A stretch of 38,704 bases of DNA from Candidatus Woesearchaeota archaeon (lineage in GTDB: Archaea; Nanobdellota; Nanobdellia; Woesearchaeales; GW2011-AR9). The DNA is taken from the NCBI GenBank assembly GCA_013331635.1, contig DUFZ01000034.1, positions 52,055 through 90,758 on the forward strand. Reading direction: 5' to 3'. Shown here piece after piece: positions 14,667-23,038 of this stretch (within the stretch, counting starts at the first letter, position 1; each line of letters begins with the position of its first letter). The notes below the pieces were generated by a model. It worked only from the letters and a program-made list of their open reading frames with translations, was not told the DNA's origin and made no database searches. The position numbers and the translations under genes are program-made.

Positions 14667-14752
14667 CTTTACCTCACTTATGAACTTGTGTTGTAGAACC
14701 TATCTTCTTTTCTACCGCAATATTTATCATGGTGTTGTGTTTTTAGAGAAAA

Positions 14753-15577
14753 ATGCTCACACCCAATATTGCATTGCAGATCAATAACTTCGTTGCTCAA
14801 AAACCCCGAACTATTCAGGATATTGCCCAGCTTATTAGCAAGAATTGGCGTACCGCTGAGAGTTATGTTAACCAAATTGCTCAAGAACAGGGAACAATTG
14901 CTACCACCACTTTTCGTGCCGGAACTAAAGGTGGCCTCAAAATTGTCTATTGGAATCTTATCAGCAAGAACCAGTCAACCTTTCAGGAAGTTCTCTTTCA
15001 GCGGATTATCCATGCTCGCCATAAAAAAGATTTTAGTCCTTTTGATATCTATCAGTACGTTGAGGATACTCAAAAGCAGTGTTTTCTAGAAAAGCAGGAA
15101 CATAATCTTAATGTTAAACAAGATTTGATCTCAACAGTTGCCAGCGCACAAGAGCAAGTCTTAATTTTTTCTGGTGATGTATCGTGGGCACAGGCAAGGC
15201 AACAAGAAAAACCGCTGTTAGAAGCCTTTAAAATTCTGTGTCAGAAAGGTATTCCTATCAAAATTATCGCCAATGTTGACCTGAATGCTCAAGCGAATGT
15301 TACTCGTGTTCTTGAACTCAATCAGAAGTTTGGCAAGGAGCTTATTGAAATACGGCACCATCAGCAGCCACTGCGGGCTTTTATTGTGGATACTCTATTG
15401 GCACGATGTAAAGAAAAATATTTTTTAAAAACAGCCTTGGAAGAACAATTTTTGTTTTATTCTATTACCGATAAAGATTGGATCAATTGGTTAAAGAAGG
15501 TATTCTGGCATTTCTTTTCCACCTCTGTCTCAGCAGAAAAGCGCTTGAAAGATTTAGAGACGATTAAAGCGATGTAG
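14753..15577 (+). CDS. winged-helix protein with PLD/TrmB-C-like domain
   Basis: A 274-residue protein, probably a transcription regulator. Residues ~1-65 fit a winged helix-turn-helix (RTIQDIAQLISKNWRTAESY as the DNA-binding helices, then a wing ending KIVYWNL). The C-terminal half has alternating strands and helices (EQVLIFSGDVSW, IPIKIIANVDL, RAFIVDTLLA), which resembles the phospholipase D-like ligand domain of archaeal TrmB-type regulators. The catalytic HxK motif of true phospholipases is not clear. A TATA-like AATATTTATC (14719-14728) is centred near 26-30 nt before the ATG. The stop codon directly abuts the stop of the converging traB gene. Confidence 0.6.
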   Translation: MLTPNIALQINNFVAQKPRTIQDIAQLISKNWRTAESYVNQIAQEQGTIATTTFRAGTKGGLKIVYWNLISKNQSTFQEVLFQRIIHARHKKDFSPFDIYQYVEDTQKQCFLEKQEHNLNVKQDLISTVASAQEQVLIFSGDVSWAQARQQEKPLLEAFKILCQKGIPIKIIANVDLNAQANVTRVLELNQKFGKELIEIRHHQQPLRAFIVDTLLARCKEKYFLKTALEEQFLFYSITDKDWINWLKKVFWHFFSTSVSAEKRLKDLETIKAM

Positions 15578-16264
15578 CTATTTCACCACATCTATCTTCC
15601 CAAGCAATTCTTCCATCCCTTCCTTATGGCCAACTCCCACAATCACCAGAATTTTCTTCTCGGGATTAGTTTTGACTAACCCTACTAATTTCTTGACCAT
15701 GTACTTGTTCCGGTCTTCAACCAAAGTTTTATACACCGAAGGATAGCGCTTTTTAAGCTGGCTCATCATGGCCGTAATCAAGGCCTTCTCAGGAACCTTG
15801 TGAAGGTCAAACGTACCTAGTCCCATCTCTTTCAACTGTTTTTTGGGTGAAATAAGTCCTTTGACGATATCAGCTATGAATCGTCCCTTTTCCTTCCAGC
15901 CGATAGATTGAGAGAAGTTACGTAAAGTAATTTGAATCGGCTGATCAATAAACGCGACTTCAAGCTTCTGCTTATGGGCTATCTCCATGGCTGTTTTCAT
16001 TTCCGAGCCGGGAGAGATGCCAGTTATTTTCCCTAGCTTTTGCTGGACAATTTGTCCTATTTTGGCAAAAAGATAACCTTTTATTCCTACCGAAAATATC
16101 GCTTGCAAGTTAGTGCTACGTTTTTCTTTGTTCCATAAGCTTGCTGCCCGTTGAACGTCCAGTTCCAAGGCGATTATCTGCGGTTTTTCCTGTTCGATGG
16201 CCTTGGTGATTTCCTGAACGCTTTGCGTAGCGATATGAGAAGTGCCGACGATTCGCAGCTGCAT
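15578..16264 (-). CDS. TraB/PrgY-family protein
   Basis: A 228-residue member of the TraB/PrgY (pheromone shutdown) family, related to the Tiki/GumN metal-dependent protease fold. It begins MQLRIVGTSHIATQSV, with the family GTSH motif near the N-terminus. It then has ALELDVQRA, AFIDQPIQITLRN, VEDRNKYMVKKL and VIVGVGHKEGMEELL. The active-site-like histidines and glutamate are retained. The archaeal function is unknown; many relatives are longer and have C-terminal membrane helices, while this copy ends just after the GHxEG motif. A TATA-like box (complement of 16288-16297) is centred about 28 nt before the ATG. Confidence 0.85.
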   Translation of the reverse strand: MQLRIVGTSHIATQSVQEITKAIEQEKPQIIALELDVQRAASLWNKEKRSTNLQAIFSVGIKGYLFAKIGQIVQQKLGKITGISPGSEMKTAMEIAHKQKLEVAFIDQPIQITLRNFSQSIGWKEKGRFIADIVKGLISPKKQLKEMGLGTFDLHKVPEKALITAMMSQLKKRYPSVYKTLVEDRNKYMVKKLVGLVKTNPEKKILVIVGVGHKEGMEELLGKIDVVK

Positions 16265-16336
16265 AGTGCTACTTTATCATCGAAAAGTATTTAAAGCTAC
16301 TTAATTTTAAAACCGCCATCAGATGAGGTGGTTATA

Positions 16337-16609
16337 ATGCTAAAAATGAAGAAAGTGACTGAAACGTATGATTTACGGGTATTTACCGATGCAGGGGATT
16401 ACTTTGGCGATGTCGAGGATACCATTGTTTCCGGGAATAAAGTTTTCGGCTGGAAAATCAAAGCATCCAAAAATTCCTTCTTAAGCCGGGTGCTGGGAAG
16501 TGCCCGAGGGGTTATTGTTCCTCATCAGCTGGTGAAAGCCATTGGCGATGTGTTAATCATTTCCAAGAGCGCTGTGCCAACGGGCAATGCTGATGATGCC
16601 GAGGCATAA
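16337..16609 (+). CDS. PRC-barrel domain protein
   Basis: A 90-residue PRC-barrel protein. The six-strand pattern is visible: YDLRVFTDAGDYFGDVED, a middle strand pair VFGWKIKA, and then ARGVIVPHQLVKAIGDVLII. The PRC barrel is a small binding fold found in photosynthetic reaction centre H subunits, RimM and CdvA. Short single-domain versions are common in archaea and their role is unknown. GAGGTG (16325-16330) sits 6 nt before the ATG; a GTG at 16328 lies inside that motif and is rejected. Confidence 0.82.
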   Translation: MLKMKKVTETYDLRVFTDAGDYFGDVEDTIVSGNKVFGWKIKASKNSFLSRVLGSARGVIVPHQLVKAIGDVLIISKSAVPTGNADDAEA

Positions 16610-16614
16610 AAGGC

Positions 16615-16710
16615 ATGGCTACTCATAAATACATTAAAGATTGGCTTCATTACCAGTATATTCAAGGCGATTCAGAAGAATTCGGCGCCTGGCTGCTGAT
16701 TGCAGCGTAA
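16615..16710 (+). CDS. possible 31-residue microprotein downstream of the PRC-barrel gene
   Basis: A short open frame begins 5 bases after the PRC-barrel stop codon and encodes MATHKYIKDWLHYQYIQG followed by an acidic stretch and a hydrophobic end (FGAWLLIAA). It could be a translationally coupled microprotein. A weak AAGG motif lies just before the ATG. No family is recognised and the length gives little statistical support. Confidence 0.35.
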   Translation: MATHKYIKDWLHYQYIQGDSEEFGAWLLIAA

Positions 16711-16794
16711 ATTCTTTTCTTTTTTCACCCCATCGACACTCGTAAACTTTAAATACTCCCCTTCTTTTATTCTAAGAATTATCGTGAAGTAATA

Positions 16795-16805
16795 GAATAT
16801 ATAAC
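16795..16805 (+). promoter_or_regulatory. TATA box of lipoprotein gene 16823
   Basis: GAATATATAAC is centred about 23-26 nt before the ATG at 16823, which implies a leaderless or nearly leaderless mRNA. The AGAGGC inside this short interval is too close to the predicted start site to act as a normal Shine-Dalgarno. Confidence 0.5.
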
Positions 16806-16822
16806 GACAAAGAGGCTGGATT

Positions 16823-17737
16823 ATGAAAAAAATAGTATTAGGAATAATGATTCTCGTGAGTTTGATTGCAGTAGCCTGTTCTCCGCAGGCAACCACCACC
16901 GGTGGCGGAGCTTTTATTGGCGGCACTGAAGGAGTAATTGCTTCTTTTGAGCCTTTTAGTGTCAAAGAAGCTGATACCTATACTATTTTTGATACCGAAG
17001 ATTTTTCCATTGATGTGGTTCTCAAGAATAAAGGGGAAGAAAACCTGCCCGTAGGGAAAGCCACGGTGCGCTTATTAGGTCCGCCGAAAGAAAGCTATGA
17101 AAATATTGTGCCGGCAAATTGGGAATTAGCCAATAGCCATGAGGTAGAAAAGATTTCTGAATTTAACCCCGGCGGTGGAGAAGAGATAGTTTCATTCACA
17201 CCCAGTACGCCGCGCGCCAAATTTAAAGGTGTCGTCACTGGATTTCAGGATGTGGTGTGGAACGTAGAGTACTGGTATGAATATAAAACTCATCTGATAG
17301 TCAATGATGTCTGCTTCAAAGGAGATATCACTGATACCAAAGTATGCGAAGTGAAAGAAGCCAAAACCTTTTCAGTCTCAGGCGCTCCCGTGACGGTTAC
17401 TTCCGTTGCTGAAGATACTGCCGGCAAGGGAGTGGTCTTATTGAAAATTGATGTGAAGAACGCTGGAACTGGGGATACCACCACCGTTGGCCAGGAATTC
17501 GATACCCGTTTTGACCAGATTGCCTATACCGTAGATGAACCAGAAAAATGGGAATGTAAATCCGGCGGACGGGAAAACGAAGCCCGGTTGATTGATGGAA
17601 CGGCGCAGATCATCTGCCGTTTGAAACAGCCTTTAGCTGATGATGAACTTTATACTAAAGCGGTGCGCCTGACTTTCCAGTATGTGTATAAAGACTTAAT
17701 ACAAGAGAAGTTAAGGATTAAGGAAAGTGTGAGATAA
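16823..17737 (+). CDS. secreted lipoprotein, paralogue of the gene at 20026-20988
   Basis: A 304-residue lipoprotein. The signal peptide ends in a lipobox (AVAC, lipidated C19), followed by a Thr/Gly-rich spacer. The mature protein has two beta-rich, Ig-like repeats: IDVVLKNKGEENLPVG in the first and VLLKIDVKNAGTGDT in the second, a pattern seen in CARDB-type adhesion domains. Conserved cysteines (VNDVCFKGD, KVCEVKE, ECKSGG, IICRL) probably form disulfides. It shares layout and C-terminal motifs with the lipoprotein encoded at 20026-20988. It is presumably anchored outside the cell membrane; binding partner unknown. Confidence 0.78.
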   Translation: MKKIVLGIMILVSLIAVACSPQATTTGGGAFIGGTEGVIASFEPFSVKEADTYTIFDTEDFSIDVVLKNKGEENLPVGKATVRLLGPPKESYENIVPANWELANSHEVEKISEFNPGGGEEIVSFTPSTPRAKFKGVVTGFQDVVWNVEYWYEYKTHLIVNDVCFKGDITDTKVCEVKEAKTFSVSGAPVTVTSVAEDTAGKGVVLLKIDVKNAGTGDTTTVGQEFDTRFDQIAYTVDEPEKWECKSGGRENEARLIDGTAQIICRLKQPLADDELYTKAVRLTFQYVYKDLIQEKLRIKESVR

Positions 17738-17766
17738 ATTATTTTTTTATATTTTTATATATAATT

Positions 17767-18669
17767 TTACCAATACTTCTGCACTCCCACCATAAACACC
17801 CTTCCAAATAACGTCCTGATATCCTGAGTGCTATATGCCTTGCCTCCCCGAGGAGAGATTCCCGTCTTTTCAAACGTCTTCTCTACCACTTCTTTCGGCG
17901 CATAAAACACTCGTTCTGCCAGTGTCCTGCTGGTAAACTGGGAAGCCATCGTGGGAAACTGGAAAGAGAAATATAATACACTCATCGCCCGAATCCCATA
18001 GGGTCCGCCGATCTTCTTCAGCCGCTGCCGGTCAAAAAAGCGCAATTCCAAAGCCTCCGGCTGTACCCGAGTCATCGTTGACATTGCCTTGGTGACATAT
18101 GCTGAATCAGGAATATCAGCGCCACCAGCCACTTCTGGCACGGTAACAACCTCTAATGGAGGAACGTATTTCCTTTCCTTCACCCGCCCGACACGAACCT
18201 GACGATTAACTACCAACTTTTCTTGCTCCCACCACTGCTGAACATAATCTGTTAACGCGAACAACGCTGGAAAAGCTTGGTCGGTTCCCTTAGCAACAAT
18301 CACTTCTAATTTTCTTCCTTCACCACGACGCACTCTTTTTTCTTCTCTACCTTCAGGAGAAAAGTAATTCCATCCCACGCGATGGCCGACGGAATAACTT
18401 TCAGCCATTCCCACTAACAATTGCAGCCGTCGGGCATCGGCATCGGTCCGAAGAGGGTGTAACTCTACATAAAGCCTGACCGCGTCATTGACATTAATAA
18501 GAAAATCACCATTTCCTTTATCTTTTGGCCGTTCTACCCAGGGCAACCGTTTCCCTTCCCGGGCTCGGCGAATTTCCCGGGCAAAGGAAGGATCAACTTC
18601 TTCAATATGAGATATAGTTGCATGCACTTCTCGTTCCGTAGGATCCCGTATGCTCATCGATGAAATCAT
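17767..18669 (-). CDS. unknown soluble protein downstream of rfcS
   Basis: A 300-residue protein I do not recognise. It is rich in Arg, Glu and Val, with no signal peptide or membrane helix. Recognisable stretches include INVNDAVRLYVELHPL, ARRLQLLVGMAESYSVGH, FPALFALTDYVQQWW and KKIGGPYGIRAMSVLYFSF. The last part (RVFYAPKEVVEKTFEKTG) looks helical. The ATG at 18669 is chosen because AGGGGGT lies 5-10 nt upstream. It starts 45 bases after the rfcS stop codon on the same strand, so it is probably co-transcribed with the clamp loader gene; a replication or repair link is only suggested by that. Confidence 0.65.
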   Translation of the reverse strand: MISSMSIRDPTEREVHATISHIEEVDPSFAREIRRAREGKRLPWVERPKDKGNGDFLINVNDAVRLYVELHPLRTDADARRLQLLVGMAESYSVGHRVGWNYFSPEGREEKRVRRGEGRKLEVIVAKGTDQAFPALFALTDYVQQWWEQEKLVVNRQVRVGRVKERKYVPPLEVVTVPEVAGGADIPDSAYVTKAMSTMTRVQPEALELRFFDRQRLKKIGGPYGIRAMSVLYFSFQFPTMASQFTSRTLAERVFYAPKEVVEKTFEKTGISPRGGKAYSTQDIRTLFGRVFMVGVQKYW

Positions 18670-18714
18670 AAAGTTACCCCCTAAACTATCATTTATAACT
18701 CTTCTGAAATACAA

Positions 18715-19671
18715 CTACTTTTTTGCCACCATCATCACAAAGGCCAGAAAACTTTCCAGTTGTAAGTACTCATCGCTTCCTTCCACCATGCGAAATTCCA
18801 CTTCCCCGCATTGGTCCACCAATTCAACTTTTTGTCTATCCGCAGCAGTCAGGTTCCAGATCTCTTTCTGGATTTGTTTGATGACATCAAGCCCGGAGAG
18901 CCCATAGTCCAACATGAGGTTCAGTAATTTCTTGCGTGATTCCAGAAAGTTTCCTTTCAGGGCTAATTCTAATACCTCTTTGACTTCTTTAGGCTTGGCG
19001 ACGGAAGCCATGGAATAGACGAGTTCCGCATCAATTTCTTTTTTAAGCACCGCACAACTTTGCATGATATTTTCCAACCGTCGGCAGTCCCCATCACAAA
19101 TTTCATACAGTGCTTTCTTTGCTTCCAGAGTGATTTTGATATTTTCTTGCTTGGCAATATTGTCGATAACCGGCATAATTTCAGTTTCCGACAAAGGTTT
19201 AAACCGAAATACCGCACACCGGCTTTGGATCGGATCAATTATCTTTGAGCTATAATTACATGATAAAATAAATCTACAGGTCTTGGTATAATTTTCCATC
19301 GTTCTTCGCAGGGCCTGCTGCGCTTCTTTGGTCAACGCATCACTTTCATCCAAGTAAATGAGCTTAAAAGGCACATTGCCAATAGCTTTGGTTCTGGCAA
19401 AGTCCTTAACTTTCACCCGAACCACATCAATGCCCCGTTCATCAGAAGCATTTAGTTCGAGGGTATTTTCCCGCCAATTTTCACCGAAGAGCTGCTTAGC
19501 GATAACCAAAGAAAGAGTCGTTTTTCCAACTCCCGCTGGTCCAGAAAACAACAGGTGGGGCATATTGCCGGACTTGACAAACGCTTCAACTTTTTCGATG
19601 ATTTCCTGTTGTCCGCGTATTTCTGCAAAAGTGCTCGGGCGGTACTTTTCAGTCCAGATGGTTGATTCCAT
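18715..19671 (-). CDS. rfcS: replication factor C small subunit
   Basis: The clamp loader small subunit (318 residues), an AAA+ ATPase that opens the PCNA ring and loads it at primer-template junctions. It begins with the family motif IWTEKYRPSTFAEI. Walker A is GPAGVGKT (residues 44-51), Walker B is LIYLDESDAL (D108, E109), and the SRC arginine-finger motif is S150-R151-C152 in PIQSRCAVFRF. The C-terminal collar domain is complete. The usual DEAD Walker B reads DESD here, a mild variation. No large subunit gene is in the window. A TATA box (complement of about 19695-19703) is centred 26-28 nt before the ATG: leaderless. Confidence 0.96.
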   Translation of the reverse strand: MESTIWTEKYRPSTFAEIRGQQEIIEKVEAFVKSGNMPHLLFSGPAGVGKTTLSLVIAKQLFGENWRENTLELNASDERGIDVVRVKVKDFARTKAIGNVPFKLIYLDESDALTKEAQQALRRTMENYTKTCRFILSCNYSSKIIDPIQSRCAVFRFKPLSETEIMPVIDNIAKQENIKITLEAKKALYEICDGDCRRLENIMQSCAVLKKEIDAELVYSMASVAKPKEVKEVLELALKGNFLESRKKLLNLMLDYGLSGLDVIKQIQKEIWNLTAADRQKVELVDQCGEVEFRMVEGSDEYLQLESFLAFVMMVAKK

Positions 19672-19713
19672 AGTCTAGGTTCGGGTTAGTGTCAGTTTAT
19701 AAGTTTTGCTTGC

Positions 19714-19905
19714 CTAGAATACCCACAAGAGAATTTTACTCACTCCAATAATCAACTCCGAATATGATATTCCAAAAATAAAGACTGCCACCAGTGCCAG
19801 CAGCAGGATATAGAATAACACCTGCAGGTTCTTGAGCAGAAACCGCAGGACGGAAACCAACAGTAAGCTTAGAATGACAATGCCAATAAGGGTAATGATA
19901 TCCAT
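19714..19905 (-). CDS. small two-helix membrane protein
   Basis: A 63-residue, strongly hydrophobic protein with two or three transmembrane segments (about 3-22, 28-48 and 50-62), separated by the short basic loop RFLLKN. Function unknown. The inverted repeat GCTTTA-TT-TAAAGC (19907-19920) sits immediately upstream, between a TATA-like box near 19930-19936 and the ATG at 19905, and could be an operator. The rfcS promoter lies between its stop and rfcS, so it is not in the same transcript. Confidence 0.6.
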   Translation of the reverse strand: MDIITLIGIVILSLLLVSVLRFLLKNLQVLFYILLLALVAVFIFGISYSELIIGVSKILLWVF

Positions 19906-20025
19906 GCTTTATTTAAAGCCATTATACTATTTAAGAATTTCTTTCGTGGAGTAAATAGGCTCAGAGTTCAAAGAAAGATATCCCCATCTTTTCCTTGTCG
20001 GGGTGGGTTATAAGTTGTTAATGTT

Positions 20026-20988
20026 TTACCTGGGGGTCTGGATAATCTTAATCGGTTTTTGGAAAGATTGGATATATCCATAATCTAAATCAATCAATAA
20101 TGGGGTTTGATAGGATGATGCACCGGGAATGTTGTAGGTGCAGACAATTTTTCCTTGATTGTTATTAAGGCGCACCATTCCATCTCGTGGCTTGCAATCG
20201 ATTAAACTGCCACCGCTCAGTTGCACCGAGTAGGCTACTTTATCCAAGTCAGTGTATTCCAAAGATGCCTGTCCGCAGTTTCGAATGTCAGCGCGGGGGC
20301 TGAGGACTCGTCCTCCTCCCAAGTTGACCACATTGATTTCAAATACCGCTTTGCTCCCAATCATATCCACGCCAACGTAACTGATTCCTACCGGTGCGCC
20401 TTGACCGCCGCCAGTGCTGACATCAGCAGGAACGCAGGTTTTTTGCTCTGAAGTGATTTGATAGAAGAGCGGATCGACGCAAACTTGGGGGTTGGCAGTG
20501 GTGCGATAATTGTAACAGGTGAGGAAGTTAAGGGTGGGATTATATTCAAAGACTCCCGGCGGCAACGCGACATTGGAAGAGCGAAATTCAATTTGATTGT
20601 TGCTCCCTTGTGTGTTGTAGACATTCTTTCCTTCCAGAACGCCTCCGGCGGTATCAGCACAAGAGCGAGGACCGTTGAAGGTTCCAGTTATGATATTTGG
20701 ATCAAATCCAGAGATTTGGACAAAGCAGTCCTGTGCTTCTACATCATGATTGCCACGATTTTTCACTTCAACTAAAGCAATCAGTTCATTTTGGTCGTAC
20801 AGTAAAGAGGGTGGGTAGTTGGGAAGGACACTAATTTCTATTCCTTGGGTTCCACTTTGAACCAGTTTTAATGCCGCGGCAGTATCTTGCGGACGTTCAC
20901 CGGCAGCTGGTCTTCCGCTACAAGAAACCAACAGAAGCGAAAGGAGTACACATAGCGTGAAAAGTACTTTGCTCACACTCTTTTTCAT
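20026..20988 (-). CDS. secreted lipoprotein, paralogue of the gene at 16823-17737
   Basis: A 320-residue lipoprotein with a signal peptide ending LVSC (lipidated C23) and a Gly/Ala/Pro spacer. The mature part has two Ig-like beta units (NELIALVEVKNRGNHDVEA and KAVFEINVVNLGGGRVL), the same plan as the lipoprotein at 16823. The C-terminal ends align: YSVQLSGG, then C, then a stretch ending GKIVCTY and LIDLDYGYIQ, against YTVDEPEKW, C, AQIICRL and RLTFQYVYK. Eight or so cysteines suggest disulfides. The TATA box ATATAACT (complement of about 21010-21018) is centred 26 nt before the ATG, giving a leaderless mRNA. Confidence 0.78.
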   Translation of the reverse strand: MKKSVSKVLFTLCVLLSLLLVSCSGRPAAGERPQDTAAALKLVQSGTQGIEISVLPNYPPSLLYDQNELIALVEVKNRGNHDVEAQDCFVQISGFDPNIITGTFNGPRSCADTAGGVLEGKNVYNTQGSNNQIEFRSSNVALPPGVFEYNPTLNFLTCYNYRTTANPQVCVDPLFYQITSEQKTCVPADVSTGGGQGAPVGISYVGVDMIGSKAVFEINVVNLGGGRVLSPRADIRNCGQASLEYTDLDKVAYSVQLSGGSLIDCKPRDGMVRLNNNQGKIVCTYNIPGASSYQTPLLIDLDYGYIQSFQKPIKIIQTPR

Positions 20989-21120
20989 GAGGAAAACAAT
21001 GTAGCTGAGTTATATAAGCTTTTTGGTGGCTTTAGAGCCAGAAACAAAGAAAAAAAGAGAAGAATATTTTCCAGAAATCTTATAAATAAACTATCTTTAG
21101 AGGATATAACTCACAAACCC

Positions 21121-21357
21121 ATGGAAAAGCATACTATTGTTCATATAAAGAAAGACTGCATCAGCTGCGGTGCCTGTGCCGCCATTGCTCCCGATTACTG
21201 GGAGATGGATGAGCAGGCCCTGGCCAAGTTAAAAGGCGCAGTCCAGAAAGGCGAGAATTGGGAATTAGATATCAACACCGAAGAAGCCAAAGCAATCAAT
21301 CAGGAAGCGGCGGATGTGTGTCCGGTGAATATTATCCATATCAAGAAGAAAGAGTGA
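21121..21357 (+). CDS. single-cluster [4Fe-4S] ferredoxin
   Basis: A 78-residue electron carrier. The ligands are C13, C16 and C19 (CISCGAC) and C67 in DVCPVNII, the arrangement of monocluster [4Fe-4S] ferredoxins. The position that would hold an extra cysteine of a second cluster is occupied by other residues (AAIAPDYW). A TATA-like CTTATAAATAA (21077-21087) lies about 40 nt upstream of the ATG, leaving a short leader that contains GAGGAT. No redox partner gene is adjacent, so its role is open. Confidence 0.9.
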   Translation: MEKHTIVHIKKDCISCGACAAIAPDYWEMDEQALAKLKGAVQKGENWELDINTEEAKAINQEAADVCPVNIIHIKKKE

Positions 21358-21402
21358 AATTTTTGGATGTTTTTAGTGATGTAACCTAGTGAGGAAAGAA
21401 TT

Positions 21403-22359
21403 ATGAGAAAGATAATTGGAAGTAGTTTAGAAAACTTTCCCCGGCTATGGGTTAAAAGTTATCCTTTTCCTAAGGAGGTTCTTGCGTTAGCAGATTTGGC
21501 TTCTCAGGATATCGGAATGGAAATATTCTTAGGGGGCAATTTTGAGGAAAACCAAGAATGTGTAAAGATATGTAGGGATAGTTATCCACGCTGGGGTGTA
21601 GAACTATTTTGTTATCAGGGTGAAGAAAAAAGGAAAGCGGAGGTAATATATGATCCTCTTTCCCCCGATCGGGCAGTGCGAGAGCTAAGTCGAAGTTATC
21701 TTTTTAATGCACTAGATTTAGCTTTAAAATATGGGGCATCTCATCTTCAGTTAGATGGGAATGATGGATATAGGACCAAATTAGAACCAATGGTTGATAG
21801 TAAAGATATTGTAGTAGCTATCAAAAGAAAAAAAGGGCTTCTTCTTGAAATTCGAGAACAATTTGGGGAATTTCCCATCTATTTTGAAAATACCATCCCC
21901 ATAGACCTACACGCACCTTCCTTAATGAGCCTTACCGGACATCGATTATCAGACTTTTGGAAGCAGGGGCTTCCATTAGAATACGACTTGGCACATCATG
22001 CTCTGGCACTTGATATTTACAGTAGAGCTCATGAACTTTGGTTTCCATTGACTGAGGAAGAAACTAGCCTGGGGCAGAGAGTAAAAGAAGTTGGGATAAC
22101 CGGGGTGATTCTAGAAGATCTCGCTTTGTTCCCAGAAATTTATTTTGCCCATCTCTCCAATGCGGCTAGATTTTCCGTAGGGACAAAATCAGATATTACC
22201 CCAGAAGATCCGACTCAATCTTTGATTGATTTAGTAAAAGTTATCCCCGTTTTAATCAGAAAAGCGAGGAATATTACCCCCGAAGTGGAGGATAAAGAGT
22301 ATATCCAAAGACCTAACTTAAGGCAGTGGATTAAAAAGCTGCAGGATTATAAAAAATAA
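21403..22359 (+). CDS. TIM-barrel protein, xylose isomerase/AP endonuclease-2-like
   Basis: A 318-residue protein whose alternating strands and helices fit the TIM barrel of the sugar phosphate isomerase/epimerase superfamily. Barrel-like steps include DIGMEIFLGGNF, ASHLQLDGNDGYR, FPIYFENTIP, LEYDLAHHALAL and ITGVILED. Acidic and histidine residues at strand ends (E in YFENT, D and H in LEYDLAHH) could bind a metal. The substrate cannot be named. GAGG lies about 13 nt before the ATG. It lies 45 bases after the ferredoxin and may share its transcript. Its codon use looks more AT-rich than that of its neighbours. Confidence 0.6.
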   Translation: MRKIIGSSLENFPRLWVKSYPFPKEVLALADLASQDIGMEIFLGGNFEENQECVKICRDSYPRWGVELFCYQGEEKRKAEVIYDPLSPDRAVRELSRSYLFNALDLALKYGASHLQLDGNDGYRTKLEPMVDSKDIVVAIKRKKGLLLEIREQFGEFPIYFENTIPIDLHAPSLMSLTGHRLSDFWKQGLPLEYDLAHHALALDIYSRAHELWFPLTEEETSLGQRVKEVGITGVILEDLALFPEIYFAHLSNAARFSVGTKSDITPEDPTQSLIDLVKVIPVLIRKARNITPEVEDKEYIQRPNLRQWIKKLQDYKK

Positions 22360-22369
22360 AAGAAGAGAT

Positions 22370-23038
22370 TCACCCTTTCTTCACAATAATCATACAATGA
22401 TCCATCTCATAGGGCTCAAGAATACGAAAATCGATAACCGTGAATTCTTTTTCGAGCATCTTTCTGGTTTCCTCAAATATCTGTTTTGATTTCTTTCTGG
22501 CATCGATGCTCCTGGCTTTGACTGCCAATAACCCGTATCCACCTTTCTTTAAAAATAATTTACAATTGTTGATGAAAATTTCGGCCTGATTGCGCTGGGC
22601 CACATCCTGATAAACTATGTCAGCCAGACAAATTTTATCAACATACTCTTCAGGATGATTGGCATCTGCCAGTATGGGAACAATATTTTTGCGATCTTGT
22701 GATAAAAATACTAAGTCACGCATCACCCGGGGAGCAGGATCAAGACCAAAGATGAGCCCCTCTTTTCCAACCATATCACTGACAAAAGAAGCAGTGTATC
22801 CATGGCTCACCCCCAGATACAATATAATATCATTTTTTCGTATCCCTGCGTTGGTGCAGCCCTTGGCAATTGCCGCTGCTAATTTGCTTCTAGTAGGATC
22901 AAATTCTCGAAATTCCAAGCCCCCGGTTCGAACTGTTCTCTCCTCAAAGGGCGCTTTTCCAGGCACCAGGCTTTGAGTGTACAGTTTTCTTCCATCGGTA
23001 TGGAGTTCAAAGATTTTATGTGGAGTTAGTTTGCTCAT
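22370..23038 (-). CDS. flpA: fibrillarin-like rRNA/tRNA 2'-O-methyltransferase
   Basis: The catalytic subunit of the archaeal C/D box RNP (222 residues), which uses S-adenosylmethionine to methylate ribose 2'-OH groups at sites chosen by guide RNAs. The class I methyltransferase core is visible: LYLGVSHGYTASFVSD (SAM loop), LIFGLDPAPRV (acidic ribose binder), VPILADANHPEEY, DIVYQDVAQ, and KARSIDARKK near the end. The ATG at 23038 forms an ATGA overlap with the Nudix gene stop codon and has AGGAGGG upstream at the right distance; the ATG at 23044 is too close to it. It is the last gene of the nop5-Nudix-flpA operon. Confidence 0.96.
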   Translation of the reverse strand: MSKLTPHKIFELHTDGRKLYTQSLVPGKAPFEERTVRTGGLEFREFDPTRSKLAAAIAKGCTNAGIRKNDIILYLGVSHGYTASFVSDMVGKEGLIFGLDPAPRVMRDLVFLSQDRKNIVPILADANHPEEYVDKICLADIVYQDVAQRNQAEIFINNCKLFLKKGGYGLLAVKARSIDARKKSKQIFEETRKMLEKEFTVIDFRILEPYEMDHCMIIVKKG

